A stretch of 37,996 nt of DNA from Neisseria sp. (GTDB lineage: Bacteria > Pseudomonadota > Gammaproteobacteria > Burkholderiales > Neisseriaceae), in NCBI GenBank assembly GCA_030538415.1, contig JAUNTY010000029.1, positions 1-37,996 on the forward strand. The letters run 5' to 3'. Below, in pieces: positions 1 through 7,292 of the stretch (its first letter is position 1; each line of letters begins with the position of its first letter). Below the pieces are notes generated by a model, which saw nothing but the letters and a program-made list of their open reading frames with translations, was not told the origin of the DNA and made no database searches. Position numbers and translations under genes: made by a program.

Positions 1-1735
1 GGTGTATCCAGCCGGTGGTTTTGCCGAGGTTACGGCCGACCATGCCTTCTTTGCGTTGCAACAGCCAGATTTCGCGTTCAGACGGCCTTAATTTCGGCTC
101 AGGCGACAGCAATGCGCCGCGCTCGTTCATGCTGGCGTCAATCTGCCATTCTTCACGGAACAATTCGGGCGACAAGGCGCTGTCGGCGCCTGCGTGGCTC
201 AGGTATTCGGCGGTATCAAAGCCGATGCCGCCCGCGCCGATCACGGCCACGCGCTTGCCGACGGGTTTGTTGTCGCGCAACACATCGAGATAGCTCAACA
301 CTTCGGGGCGTTCGCTGCCGGGCAAATCGATTCGGCGCGGAACGATGCCGCTGGCGAGCACGATTTCGTCGAAGCTCTGCAAATCGGCGGCGGCAACCGT
401 TTTGCCTAACTCGCGCCGCACACCCAAGTCGTTCAACACCACATCGAAATAGCGCAGGGTTTCGTTGAATTCGGGCTTGCCGGGGATTTGTTTCGCCACG
501 TTAAGCTGGCCGCCGATTTGGTTTTGCGCGTCAAACAGGGTGACTTTATGGCCGCGCTCGGCAGTGGTTTTGGCAAACGCCAGCCCCGCCGGGCCTGCAC
601 CGACCACGGCAATGTTTTTAATCTTGGAGGCCGTCTGAAACGGCATTTGCAATTCGTGGCAGGCAAACGGGTTCACCAAACAAGAAGTGAGTTTGCCCGC
701 AAAAATATGGTCGAGGCAGGCCTGGTTGCAGCCGATGCAGGTATTGATGCGCTGATCATCGCCCGCCAAGGCTTTTTCCACCCAGCCCGCATCGGCGAGA
801 AACGGCCGCGCGAGGCAAACCGCATCGGCCAAGCCCTGTTGCAACACGGCTTCGGCGGTTTCGGGCATATTCAGGCGGTTGGTCGCCACCACGGGGATAT
901 TGCTGATTTGCTTGAGTTTGCCGGTGAATTCGGCAAAGGCACCGCGCGGCACGGATGTGGCGATGGTGGGAATGCGCGCTTCGTGCCAGCCGATGCCGGT
1001 GTTGAACATATCCGCGCCCGCCGCTTCGATTTCGCCCGCCAAGGCTGCGTTTTCCGCCCAAGTCGAGCCGTTTTCCACCAAATCAAGCAGCGAAATGCGG
1101 TAGATAATCAGAAAATCCTCGCCGCAGGCCGCGCGGATACCGGCCACGATTTCCCGCGCGAAACGGCGGCGGTTTTCGGGGCTGCCGCCGTATTCGTCGT
1201 CGCGCTGATTGGTGCAGGGGGCGAGAAACTGGTTAATCAGATAGCCTTCGCTGCCCATCACCTCCACGCCGTCGTAGCCCGCTTCCTTGGCAAGCTTGGC
1301 GCAGGCAATGTAATCGGCCACGGTTTGGCGCACTTCCTCGGTGGAAAGCGCACGCGGCTTGGCCGGATTAATCGGCGCTTGAATCGCGCTCGGCGCAACG
1401 GGCGCGCGGCTGATTGCATAACGGCCGGTGTGCAGCACCTGCATGCAGATTTTCGCGCCGTGCTCGTGCGCGGCGGCGGTCACGATGCGGTGCCACGCCA
1501 CTTCGTCGGCATTGGTCAGCTTCGCCCCGCCTTCGGTCACCGCGCCCGCTTCGTTCGGACCGATGCCGCCGGTGATAATCAACGCCACGCCCCGCTTGGC
1601 ACGTTCGGCATAAAATGCCGCCAAATGCACCGCGCCTTCGGGATGCTCTTCAAAACCGGTGTGCATCGACCCCATAATCACGCGGTTGCGCAAGGTGTGG
1701 TGTTTCAAAATCAATGGTTGGGCAAGTGTGTTCAT
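1..1735 (-). CDS. fadH: 2,4-dienoyl-CoA reductase (NADPH), 3' end cut by window edge
   Basis: Reduces 2,4-dienoyl-CoA intermediates during breakdown of unsaturated fatty acids, using FMN, FAD and a 4Fe-4S cluster. The reading frame runs leftward from ATG at 1735 (preceded by AGGAG about 7 bases away) and is open to base 1, about 578 codons; E. coli FadH has 672, so roughly the last 95 residues lie outside the window. Visible parts: an old-yellow-enzyme TIM barrel (residues ~1-330, starting MNTLAQPLILKHHTLRNRV), the cluster motif CIGCNQACLD followed by TSCLVNP (~331-353), a dinucleotide fold VVGAGPAGLAFA (~375) and a second VIGAGGIGFDTAEYL (~485). Two DUS cores lie inside the coding sequence (near 78 and 633). 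The large rightward open frame over the same DNA is a shadow. Family assignment is very secure; the symbol follows FadH domain order. Confidence 0.93.
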   Translation of the reverse strand, partial: MNTLAQPLILKHHTLRNRVIMGSMHTGFEEHPEGAVHLAAFYAERAKRGVALIITGGIGPNEAGAVTEGGAKLTNADEVAWHRIVTAAAHEHGAKICMQVLHTGRYAISRAPVAPSAIQAPINPAKPRALSTEEVRQTVADYIACAKLAKEAGYDGVEVMGSEGYLINQFLAPCTNQRDDEYGGSPENRRRFAREIVAGIRAACGEDFLIIYRISLLDLVENGSTWAENAALAGEIEAAGADMFNTGIGWHEARIPTIATSVPRGAFAEFTGKLKQISNIPVVATNRLNMPETAEAVLQQGLADAVCLARPFLADAGWVEKALAGDDQRINTCIGCNQACLDHIFAGKLTSCLVNPFACHELQMPFQTASKIKNIAVVGAGPAGLAFAKTTAERGHKVTLFDAQNQIGGQLNVAKQIPGKPEFNETLRYFDVVLNDLGVRRELGKTVAAADLQSFDEIVLASGIVPRRIDLPGSERPEVLSYLDVLRDNKPVGKRVAVIGAGGIGFDTAEYLSHAGADSALSPELFREEWQIDASMNERGALLSPEPKLRPSEREIWLLQRKEGMVGRNLGKTTGWIH

Positions 1736-1884
1736 CTTTTTCTCCTTGTTTGTTATTGTTTTAATGAATGTTTGTTGAAAATCAGCAAGGGAAATGTAAC
1801 ACGGCTTTTTGGTTGATTGGGGGATTAAAATAAAGCAAATGCTCGGTTGGGGTTTTCAGACGGCATCGGTGCAATATAAAGTAA

Positions 1885-1923
1885 GAGGCCGTCTGAAACT
1901 TGATTTAAGTTTCAGACGGCCTC
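1885..1923 (-). terminator. Inverted DUS-pair terminator after the lipoprotein operon
   Basis: Perfect 16 bp arms (1885-1900 and 1908-1923) built from AGGCCGTCTGAA and its complement, loop of 7 bases. It lies just downstream of the leftward lipoprotein gene and can serve it; a single further DUS lies at about 1856. Confidence 0.75.
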
Positions 1924-1964
1924 TCGTCAAAGGGCGTAAATTTATTACCCTGCTGTTCCTTATT

Positions 1965-2501
1965 TTAAATCAATTTTTTGCTACGTAAATCCCGCAACAA
2001 CTGACTGATGTTGTCAGATAAAACCGAATTGACGGCAACAGAATCATACCCAACGGCTTTCGGCAAAGCCTTATGCGTTTTCTTTACGCCTTGATAGACG
2101 ACCTCATCGCCTTTTTTAACGGTATAGCTGACATCCATATACATATCCATCTCGACAAAACCGACCCAGTCATAAATAAATCGGTCAACCGTACCCGTAA
2201 TTTGCAATCCCGAAGTATCTTCAGGATTAAATCCTGCAGCTATCAGTTCTTTGACCAATGCATCCTTTAACAACTCATCTACGGTTTCCGAAAGATACAT
2301 CGAGCCTAAAGCACCGCCTGGAGAAGGCTGGAATTGGTTAGGCTTCACCTCGCCACGCTGTGCGGGTGCATAAACAAATTGACCAACCGACACCGCGCCC
2401 TCTCCCCGCATGGATGGAGAGGGAACATAATTTACAGGCACGGTGGTAGAACAACCGGCCAACACAGCGGCAACAACAACGGCAGTAAACAATCGTTTCA
2501 T
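1965..2501 (-). CDS. Putative outer-membrane-type lipoprotein
   Basis: A 178-residue exported lipoprotein. The N-terminus MKRLFTAVVVAAVLAGCSTT is a classic type II signal with lipobox LAGC, so Cys16 should be lipidated after cleavage. The mature part is soluble with mixed helix and strand; it carries an LQITGTVDRFIYDW stretch and ends in basic residues. It resembles the YajG-like class of small lipoproteins in general build, but I cannot assign a function. ATG at 2501 has GAGG about 9 bases upstream. It is the last gene of a leftward group with the two small exported proteins (56 bp gap), and a DUS hairpin follows it. Co-regulation with those genes is inferred from spacing. Confidence 0.8.
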   Translation of the reverse strand: MKRLFTAVVVAAVLAGCSTTVPVNYVPSPSMRGEGAVSVGQFVYAPAQRGEVKPNQFQPSPGGALGSMYLSETVDELLKDALVKELIAAGFNPEDTSGLQITGTVDRFIYDWVGFVEMDMYMDVSYTVKKGDEVVYQGVKKTHKALPKAVGYDSVAVNSVLSDNISQLLRDLRSKKLI

Positions 2502-2557
2502 TACGTTTTCCTCAAATGGCTGCTGATGCAGCCTTTTTAATTGGTTAAATTCAGGCT

Positions 2558-2857
2558 TTAGAGATTCATAAAATGATGGCAGAGCTGAATCATTTCTTGC
2601 AAACCCATATTCATTTCCGCCTTGCTGGATGTCGTATATGCATCATCCAAACACTTCAGCATAGCTGAAGAGCTATAGCTTCTCTGATAGCCTTGAAGAT
2701 CAACCCCATGAATGAATCCCTCCACATAAGAGCGCTTGGCCTTGATGTTGGCGCTTTTCCAACTGTATCCGTTAGCGTTGTAAGAACTAAGGCTTGGTGC
2801 AGACATGACCCATGGGGACACTAACAAAAGTATTAAAAAAGCAATCAACGACTTCAT
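2558..2857 (-). CDS. Small exported protein, NGYxW/CX23C type (copy 2)
   Basis: A 99-residue protein of unknown function. Start chosen at ATG 2857 (MKSLIAFLILLL), which has AAAGGA 6-7 bases upstream and gives a clean signal peptide ending around VMSA; the frame is open 9 codons further up without a better start. The mature part contains NGYSWKSA near its N-terminus and two cysteines spaced CX23C near its C-terminus (LKC...QLC). It shares the NGYxW motif, the exact cysteine spacing, a Tyr five residues after the first Cys and a terminal LCHxM/F with the gene immediately upstream, so the two are tandem paralogs. Start lies 2 bases past the stop of that gene: translational coupling is likely. 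A periplasmic disulfide is inferred. Confidence 0.75.
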   Translation of the reverse strand: MKSLIAFLILLLVSPWVMSAPSLSSYNANGYSWKSANIKAKRSYVEGFIHGVDLQGYQRSYSSSAMLKCLDDAYTTSSKAEMNMGLQEMIQLCHHFMNL

Positions 2858-2859
2858 TA

Positions 2860-3147
2860 TTATCCTTTCAGCATCATATGGCATAAAGTTGCTATCGAAG
2901 TCACCGTTTCTTTCAAGATATACGTTTCATTCGTGCGGTAAGTTTCATTGATACATGCAGTTAACGCAGAATGCGGATATGATGCACTCATGTAATTCAC
3001 AATTCTATCCGCATAATCTGCCCGTTCTGCACGCGAAGCTTTATTCCAATCATAACCATTACTATTCCTTGTAATCGGTGCAGCAACGATATTTGAAGCA
3101 GACATCGTGAATAATAAAATTGCCACTACACTTTGTACTTTTTTCAT
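2860..3147 (-). CDS. Small exported protein, NGYxW/CX23C type (copy 1)
   Basis: A 95-residue protein of unknown function, first gene of the leftward operon. Start chosen at ATG 3147 (MKKVQSVVAILLFTMSASN), preceded by GAAGGGA 7 bases upstream; an open extension to 3216 lacks a signal-peptide-like start. The signal peptide probably ends at IVAA. The mature part has NSNGYDWNKASRAERADYAD and cysteines spaced CX23C (TAC...TLC). It is a diverged tandem paralog of the next gene. A sigma70-like promoter (TTGTCT, 17 bp, TATGAT) lies upstream and overlaps an inverted repeat shared with the divergent XRE regulator. Not recognised as any named family. Confidence 0.75.
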   Translation of the reverse strand: MKKVQSVVAILLFTMSASNIVAAPITRNSNGYDWNKASRAERADYADRIVNYMSASYPHSALTACINETYRTNETYILKETVTSIATLCHMMLKG

Positions 3148-3225
3148 TTGTATTCCCTTCAGTTGTGAGTAAATAACCGCAATCCGCTTCAACTTTCCAA
3201 TCCTTGCCAAAATCAAAGCTGCTTA

Positions 3226-3254
3226 ATCATAGCCATCTCACCACAAAAAGACAA
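3226..3254 (-). promoter_or_regulatory. Predicted promoter of the exported-protein operon
   Basis: On the minus strand TTGTCT (3254-3249), a 17 bp spacer and TATGAT (3231-3226), about 80 bases upstream of the first start codon. The -35 overlaps the left arm of an inverted repeat that is a candidate operator. Confidence 0.5.
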
Positions 3255-3285
3255 CTAAAGTTTTCTAATAGAATTTTTTAGTTGG
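3251..3285. promoter_or_regulatory. Candidate XRE operator (inverted repeat)
   Basis: ACAACTAAA at 3251-3259 and TTTAGTTGG at 3277-3285 are complementary at 8 of 9 positions with a 17 bp gap. The repeat covers the -35 of the leftward operon and lies just upstream of the rightward XRE gene, the usual place for an autoregulated operator. Binding is inferred. Confidence 0.45.
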
Positions 3286-3303
3286 TTGTTAGCAAGCAGT
3301 CCC

Positions 3304-3567
3304 ATGCGGATACTGCGCCACATGGAAAGCGAACACACCTCCCGCAGCTATCGTTTGATTTTTGCCCAAAATGTCCGCCAAGTACGCAGATTCAAAGAAA
3401 TGTCCCAAGAAGAATTGGCGCACCGCTCAAACATCAGCAGGGTTTATATCGGAGAAATCGAACGAGGCGAACGCAATGTCACCATTGATTTAATGGAGAA
3501 AATTGCCCGTGCATTGGATATTTCGCTCGAACGGCTGTTACAGCCCGACTTGACCAAAATAGGATAA
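3304..3567 (+). CDS. XRE-family (Cro/CI-type) DNA-binding regulator
   Basis: A small helix-turn-helix regulator of 87 residues from ATG 3304; ATG 3322 (MESEHTSRSYRL) and TTG 3286 are other in-frame starts and none has a convincing ribosome site, so the start is uncertain. The HTH_3 domain fills residues ~20-80: RQVRRFKEMSQEELAHRS, recognition segment SRVYIGEIERGERN, then DLMEKIARALDISLERLL. This compact single-domain form is typical of restriction-modification controller proteins and phage-type repressors, but no restriction genes are near. It diverges from the exported-protein operon and a candidate operator lies in the shared gap, so it probably controls that operon and itself. Followed by a DUS hairpin. 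Confidence 0.85.
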   Translation: MRILRHMESEHTSRSYRLIFAQNVRQVRRFKEMSQEELAHRSNISRVYIGEIERGERNVTIDLMEKIARALDISLERLLQPDLTKIG

Positions 3568-3570
3568 TAA

Positions 3571-3605
3571 AATGCCGTCTGAACCATAGCGTTTCAGACG
3601 GCATT
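3571..3605 (+). terminator. DUS-pair terminator after XRE gene
   Basis: Arms AATGCCGTCTGAA (3571-3583) and its complement (3593-3605) followed by TTTAT. This is the AT dialect of the DUS, rarer in this window than the AG form. Confidence 0.8.
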
Positions 3606-3681
3606 TTTATTTTAAATAACCTGCGTAAGTATTTAAAATTTCTTGGAAATAATAAGGTCTAGCAAATATTTGCCAAAAACA

Positions 3682-3719
3682 TTCAGACGGCCTCTGCATC
3701 CCTACCGAGGCCGTCTGAA
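3682..3719 (-). terminator. DUS inverted pair downstream of yicC
   Basis: Thirteen-base arms (3682-3694 and 3707-3719), TTCAGACGGCCTC and its complement, 12-base loop, sitting just beyond the yicC stop. Likely bidirectional terminator together with the hairpin at 3571-3605. Confidence 0.65.
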
Positions 3720-3734
3720 AAATTCCAACATCAT

Positions 3735-4610
3735 TTATTCGATATTCTGAACCTGCTCGCGCATCTGCTCGATCAACACTTTCAATTCCACCGAGGCTTG
3801 GGTGCATTCGGCGGCGATGGCTTTGCTGCCGAGGGTGTTGGCTTCGCGGTTGAGTTCCTGCATCAGAAAATCGAGCCGTTTGCCCGCGCTGCCTTTGCCT
3901 TCGGTAACAATGCGGCGCACTTCGGCGATGTGGGTGCGCAGGCGGCTGAATTCTTCGTCGACGTCGGCTTTTTGCATGAAGAGGGCGAATTCTTGTTGCA
4001 GGCGGTTGTCATCGATGTTTTCTACGGCTTCTTTCAGACGGCCTCTGACTTTTTCAAGATGGGCTTCCAATAAATGCGGAAACAGTTCGCTGAGGGAATC
4101 GACGATTTCTTCCATCGCGGCCAGGCGCTCGAGCAGGTGTTGTTGCAGTTTTTCGCCTTCGCGGGCGCGGGCGGCGGCGAATTCTTTCAGCGCTTTGTCG
4201 AGCAGCTTTTGCACGGTTTTGGCAAATGCGTCTTCGTCTTCACCCTGTGCGGTCAACACACCGGGAAATTTAAGGATGTCGGCCACGGAAAGGCGGGCCA
4301 AATCGTCGTGTTGCTTGCGCCATTTTTTATTGAGATAGGCGAGCTGGTGCACCAACTCCTGATTAATCGCCAATTTCCCGCCCGCACCGGCTTCGAGCGA
4401 CTGCACCTGGATGCGGCATTCGATTTTGCCGCGCACGGCTTTGGCGGCCACGGCTTCGCGCATGGCGCTTTCGAGGTGGCGCAAGTCGTCGGGCATTTTG
4501 AATTGTACGTCGAGATAGCGGTGGTTGACGGCGCGGATGTCGAGGTTGACGCGGCGGCCGCCGATTTCGCCGGCGGCGTTGGCAAAGCCGGTCATGCTGT
4601 GGATGGTCAT
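3735..4610 (-). CDS. yicC: YicC family endoribonuclease
   Basis: A 291-residue cytoplasmic protein of the YicC/YloC family, whose members act as endoribonucleases in RNA turnover (in E. coli linked to decay of the small RNA RyhB). The N-terminus MTIHSMTGFANA and the stretch VNLDIRAVNHRYLDVQFKMP are diagnostic; the C-terminus GSAGKRLDFLMQELNREANTLGSKA is the second conserved block. Length is normal for the family. ATG at 4610 has GGAG 10 bases upstream. It diverges from rph, another RNA-processing gene, with a predicted TTGACC-17-TATATA promoter in the 101 bp between them. A DUS core is embedded in frame at about 4034 (reads GRLK). Confidence 0.93.
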   Translation of the reverse strand: MTIHSMTGFANAAGEIGGRRVNLDIRAVNHRYLDVQFKMPDDLRHLESAMREAVAAKAVRGKIECRIQVQSLEAGAGGKLAINQELVHQLAYLNKKWRKQHDDLARLSVADILKFPGVLTAQGEDEDAFAKTVQKLLDKALKEFAAARAREGEKLQQHLLERLAAMEEIVDSLSELFPHLLEAHLEKVRGRLKEAVENIDDNRLQQEFALFMQKADVDEEFSRLRTHIAEVRRIVTEGKGSAGKRLDFLMQELNREANTLGSKAIAAECTQASVELKVLIEQMREQVQNIE

Positions 4611-4627
4611 GGTGTTTTACTCCGTGG

Positions 4628-4656
4628 TATATAAAGGTGAGTGAAAGCAGGGTCAA
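4628..4656 (-). promoter_or_regulatory. Predicted sigma70 promoter of yicC
   Basis: Minus strand TTGACC (4656-4651), exactly 17 bp spacer, TATATA (4633-4628), about 18 bases before the yicC start codon. Good match at both boxes. Confidence 0.55.
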
Positions 4657-4673
4657 TATACCACAAGGGCGCG

Positions 4674-4682
4674 TGTTATAAT
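4674..4682 (+). promoter_or_regulatory. Extended -10 promoter of rph
   Basis: TGTTATAAT at 4674-4682 is a perfect extended -10 (TGnTATAAT); no good -35 is needed or seen. The start codon of rph lies 30 bases downstream. Confidence 0.55.
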
Positions 4683-4711
4683 CCGCGTCATCAATATTTA
4701 AAGGATAGACC

Positions 4712-5443
4712 ATGACTGCCTACACCCGCAGCGGCCGCGCCGCCGACGAATTGCGCGCCATCAAAATCACGCCGCATTTTCTGCCGCATGCCGACGGCTC
4801 CTGCCTGATTGAGGCTGGCAACACCAAAGTCATCTGCACCGCCACGATTGATGAAAGCCTGCCGCCGTTTCTGCGCGGCAAGGGTCAGGGCTGGGTAACC
4901 GCGGAATACGGCATGCTGCCCGCTTCGACGGCCGGACGGATGCGCCGCGAAGCCGCCGCAGGCAAACAAAGCGGCCGCACGCAGGAAATCCAGCGCTTAA
5001 TCGGCCGCTCGCTGCGGGCGGTGGTGGACTTGAAAAACCTCGGCGAACGCCAAATCCTGATTGACTGCGACGTGATTCAGGCCGACGGCGGCACGCGCAC
5101 GGCCAGCATCACCGGCGCTTTTGTGGCGCTGCAACTGGCGGTGGGCAAGCTGGTGGCGGCGGGCATGCTGATTCACAACCCCATCCGCGAGGCGGTGGCG
5201 GCGGTGTCGGTCGGCGTGGTCGATGGTGTGCCGCTCTTGGATTTGGATTACCCGGAAGATTCGGGCTGCGACAGCGATGTCAACATCGTGATGACCGCTG
5301 CGGGCAAAATCATCGAAATCCAGGGCACGGCGGAGGGCGCGCCATTTAGCGTGGCGGAGTTGAACGCGCTGGTGGCATTGGGGCAAAAAGGGATTGCCGA
5401 GCTGGTGCAACACCAGCAATGGGCGCTCCGACAAAGCGCCTGA
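4712..5443 (+). CDS. rph: Ribonuclease PH
   Basis: Phosphorolytic 3'-to-5' exoribonuclease that trims tRNA precursors to give the mature 3' end. 243 residues, normal for the family. It starts with the family pattern [18 protein letters not shown]; further conserved blocks are [13 protein letters not shown] (~61-73), [20 protein letters not shown] (~88-107) and the phosphate-site loop [15 protein letters not shown] (~123-137). ATG at 4712 has AAGGA 6 bases upstream. It forms a divergent pair with yicC. A DUS hairpin terminates it. Confident call. Confidence 0.97.
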   Translation: MTAYTRSGRAADELRAIKITPHFLPHADGSCLIEAGNTKVICTATIDESLPPFLRGKGQGWVTAEYGMLPASTAGRMRREAAAGKQSGRTQEIQRLIGRSLRAVVDLKNLGERQILIDCDVIQADGGTRTASITGAFVALQLAVGKLVAAGMLIHNPIREAVAAVSVGVVDGVPLLDLDYPEDSGCDSDVNIVMTAAGKIIEIQGTAEGAPFSVAELNALVALGQKGIAELVQHQQWALRQSA

Positions 5444-5463
5444 GTTTAAACGCCGACACCCGA

Positions 5464-5512
5464 AGGCCGTCTGAAAGCTGCCGCGCACATCCGCCACAGT
5501 TTCAGACGGCCT
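5464..5512 (+). terminator. DUS-pair terminator after rph
   Basis: AGGCCGTCTGAAA (5464-5476) and its complement (5500-5512) with a 23-base loop, about 20 bases after the stop. The remainder of this 325 bp gap (5513-5768) is AT-richer and holds the lysC promoter candidate; no gene is seen. Confidence 0.65.
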
Positions 5513-5669
5513 CTGCGTATCCCGCCATCTTATACTGAAATTTCTCATCTGCTTTCCATTTTGTTGACAATTTACCCACACCCAAAGCAGAATATTCCAA
5601 ATCATCCCAACTAAAAACACAACATTGCGCGCAAAGCCCCGTTTAAATCAATTTAAAACCAAACAATCC

Positions 5670-5698
5670 TTGTCATCGGTGTAAAAAATCGTAATAAT
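5670..5698 (+). promoter_or_regulatory. Predicted lysC promoter
   Basis: TTGTCA (5670-5675), 17 bp, AATAAT (5693-5698), in an AT-rich stretch about 70 bases before the lysC start. Confidence 0.4.
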
Positions 5699-5768
5699 GC
5701 TTCGATTCTTCGCAGATTACAGCAATCTGTTTGTTTTTCCTTATTCTTGAGCAAGAAAGCATAAGCAA

Positions 5769-6986
5769 ATGGCGTTAATCGTACAAAAATACGGCGGCAC
5801 TTCAGTCGGCTCCGCCGAGCGCATCAAAAACGTGGCCGCCCGCGTTGCCAAAACCCGCGCCGAAGGCCACGATGTGGTGGTGGTGGTGTCGGCCATGAGC
5901 GGCGAAACCAACCGCCTGGTGGCGCTGGCGCAGGAAATGCAGGATTTTCCCGATCCGCGCGAGCTGGATGTGGTGCTCTCCACCGGCGAGCAAGTGACCA
6001 TCGGCCTGTTGGCCATGGCGCTGAAAAACATCGGCGTACCCGCCAAGAGCTACACCGGCTGGCAGGTTGCCGTGAAAACCGACGGCGCCCATACCAAGGC
6101 ACGGATTGAAGACATCGACGATGACAAAATGCGTGCCGATTTGCAGCAGGGCAAAGTGGTGATTGTGGCCGGTTTCCAAGGCGTCGATCCCAACGGCGAC
6201 ATCGCCACCCTCGGCCGCGGCGGCTCCGACACCTCCGCCGTCGCCCTGGCCGCCGCGCTCAAAGCCGACGAATGCCAGATTTATACCGACGTCGACGGCG
6301 TCTACACCACCGACCCGCGCGTGGTGCCCGAAGCGCGCCGCCTCGACACCATCACTTTCGAAGAAATGCTGGAGCTCGCCAGCCTCGGCTCGAAAGTCTT
6401 GCAAATCCGCTCGGTGGAATTCGCCGGCAAATACAAAGTGCGCCTGCGCGTATTGAGCAGCCTGCAAGACGGCGGCGAAGGCACCCTGATTACCTTTGAA
6501 GAGGACAACAACATGGAAAGAGCTGCCGTATCCGGTATCGCATTCGACAAAAACCAGGCCCGCATCAACGTGCGCGGCGTGCCCGACAAACCCGGCGTGG
6601 CCTATCAGATTCTGGGCGCCGTGGCCGATGCCAATGTCGAAGTGGACATGATTATTCAAAACGTGGGCGAAGAAGGCACCACCGATTTCTCATTCACCGT
6701 GCCGCGCGGCGACTACAAGCCCACCATCGAATTGATGGAAAAGCTCAAAGAAGGCCTCGGCGCTACCGCCATCGACGGCAACGATACCGTATGTAAGGTT
6801 TCCATCGTCGGCCTCGGCATGCGCTCGCACGTGGGTGTGGCCTCGAAAATGTTCCGCACGCTGGCCGAAGAAGGCATCAACATCGAAATGATTTCCACCT
6901 CGGAAATCAAGGTATCGGTATTGATTGACGAAAAATACATGGAGCTGGCTACCCGCGTATTGCACAAGGCTTTTGATTTGGGCTAA
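5769..6986 (+). CDS. lysC: Aspartate kinase
   Basis: Phosphorylates aspartate, the first step to lysine, threonine, methionine and diaminopimelate. 405 residues, the usual length of single-function aspartokinases. The kinase domain starts with VQKYGGTSVGS (6-16) and contains TLGRGGSDTSAVALAAAL (~144-162) and YTDVDGVYTTDPR (~170-182). Two ACT domains follow (residues ~265-405: GVPDKPGVAYQIL and VGLGMRSHVGVASKMFRTLAEEGINIEMISTSE), implying feedback control by amino acids. Inside the gene, ATG 6513 (residue 249) has GAAGAGG 7 bases upstream and begins MERAAVSGIAFDKNQA, the position where related enzymes start a separate beta subunit. Terminated by a DUS hairpin. Confidence 0.96.
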   Translation: MALIVQKYGGTSVGSAERIKNVAARVAKTRAEGHDVVVVVSAMSGETNRLVALAQEMQDFPDPRELDVVLSTGEQVTIGLLAMALKNIGVPAKSYTGWQVAVKTDGAHTKARIEDIDDDKMRADLQQGKVVIVAGFQGVDPNGDIATLGRGGSDTSAVALAAALKADECQIYTDVDGVYTTDPRVVPEARRLDTITFEEMLELASLGSKVLQIRSVEFAGKYKVRLRVLSSLQDGGEGTLITFEEDNNMERAAVSGIAFDKNQARINVRGVPDKPGVAYQILGAVADANVEVDMIIQNVGEEGTTDFSFTVPRGDYKPTIELMEKLKEGLGATAIDGNDTVCKVSIVGLGMRSHVGVASKMFRTLAEEGINIEMISTSEIKVSVLIDEKYMELATRVLHKAFDLG

Positions 6987-7004
6987 ACGCGTTTTCTGTC
7001 TGAG

Positions 7005-7035
7005 AGGCCGTCTGAACATGGGTTTCAGACGGCCT
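7005..7035 (+). terminator. DUS-pair terminator after lysC
   Basis: AGGCCGTCTGAA (7005-7016) and its complement (7024-7035) with a short loop, followed by TTTTGCCTGTTTT. Between here and 7292 lies AT-rich DNA without a gene but with a Pho-box-like site. Confidence 0.85.
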
Positions 7036-7232
7036 TTTGCCTGTTTTAAAACGCTGCTTTCATATCATGATTTATTAATATATTTCTTCCAAACTGTCAC
7101 ATTCATACTACACCCAAGCTGCTGCCCATACTGAACAATCTCTTCAAATCGCCGTTTTTTCATCAAAACCGCCTGCATTCTTATTAATAAGCAAATATCT
7201 TGATTTGGCTCAGAAAACAGCCATTACGGCCT

Positions 7233-7250
7233 CTGTCATAAAAGTGTAAC
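7233..7250 (+). promoter_or_regulatory. Pho-box-like PhoB site upstream of uhpT
   Basis: CTGTCATAAAAGTGTAAC matches the enterobacterial PhoB box consensus CTGTCATAWAWCTGTMAY at 17 of 18 positions by eye. It lies 43 bases upstream of the start of a phosphate-ester transporter. The nearest -10-like hexamer (TATACA at 7274-7279) is about 23 bases further, longer than the usual ~10, so the arrangement is not canonical. Whether this organism has PhoB cannot be seen here. Confidence 0.4.
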
Positions 7251-7292
7251 ATTTCGCCCGCAACAGCCATTTTTATACAGAAAGAATCAATC

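Noticed and set aside
488-1816. 442-codon rightward frame at the left end
   Set aside because: Antisense to fadH, whose domains and cofactor motifs are unmistakable on the other strand.
3607-3807. 66-codon leftward frame downstream of yicC
   Set aside because: Overlaps DUS hairpins and the end of yicC; no start signal.
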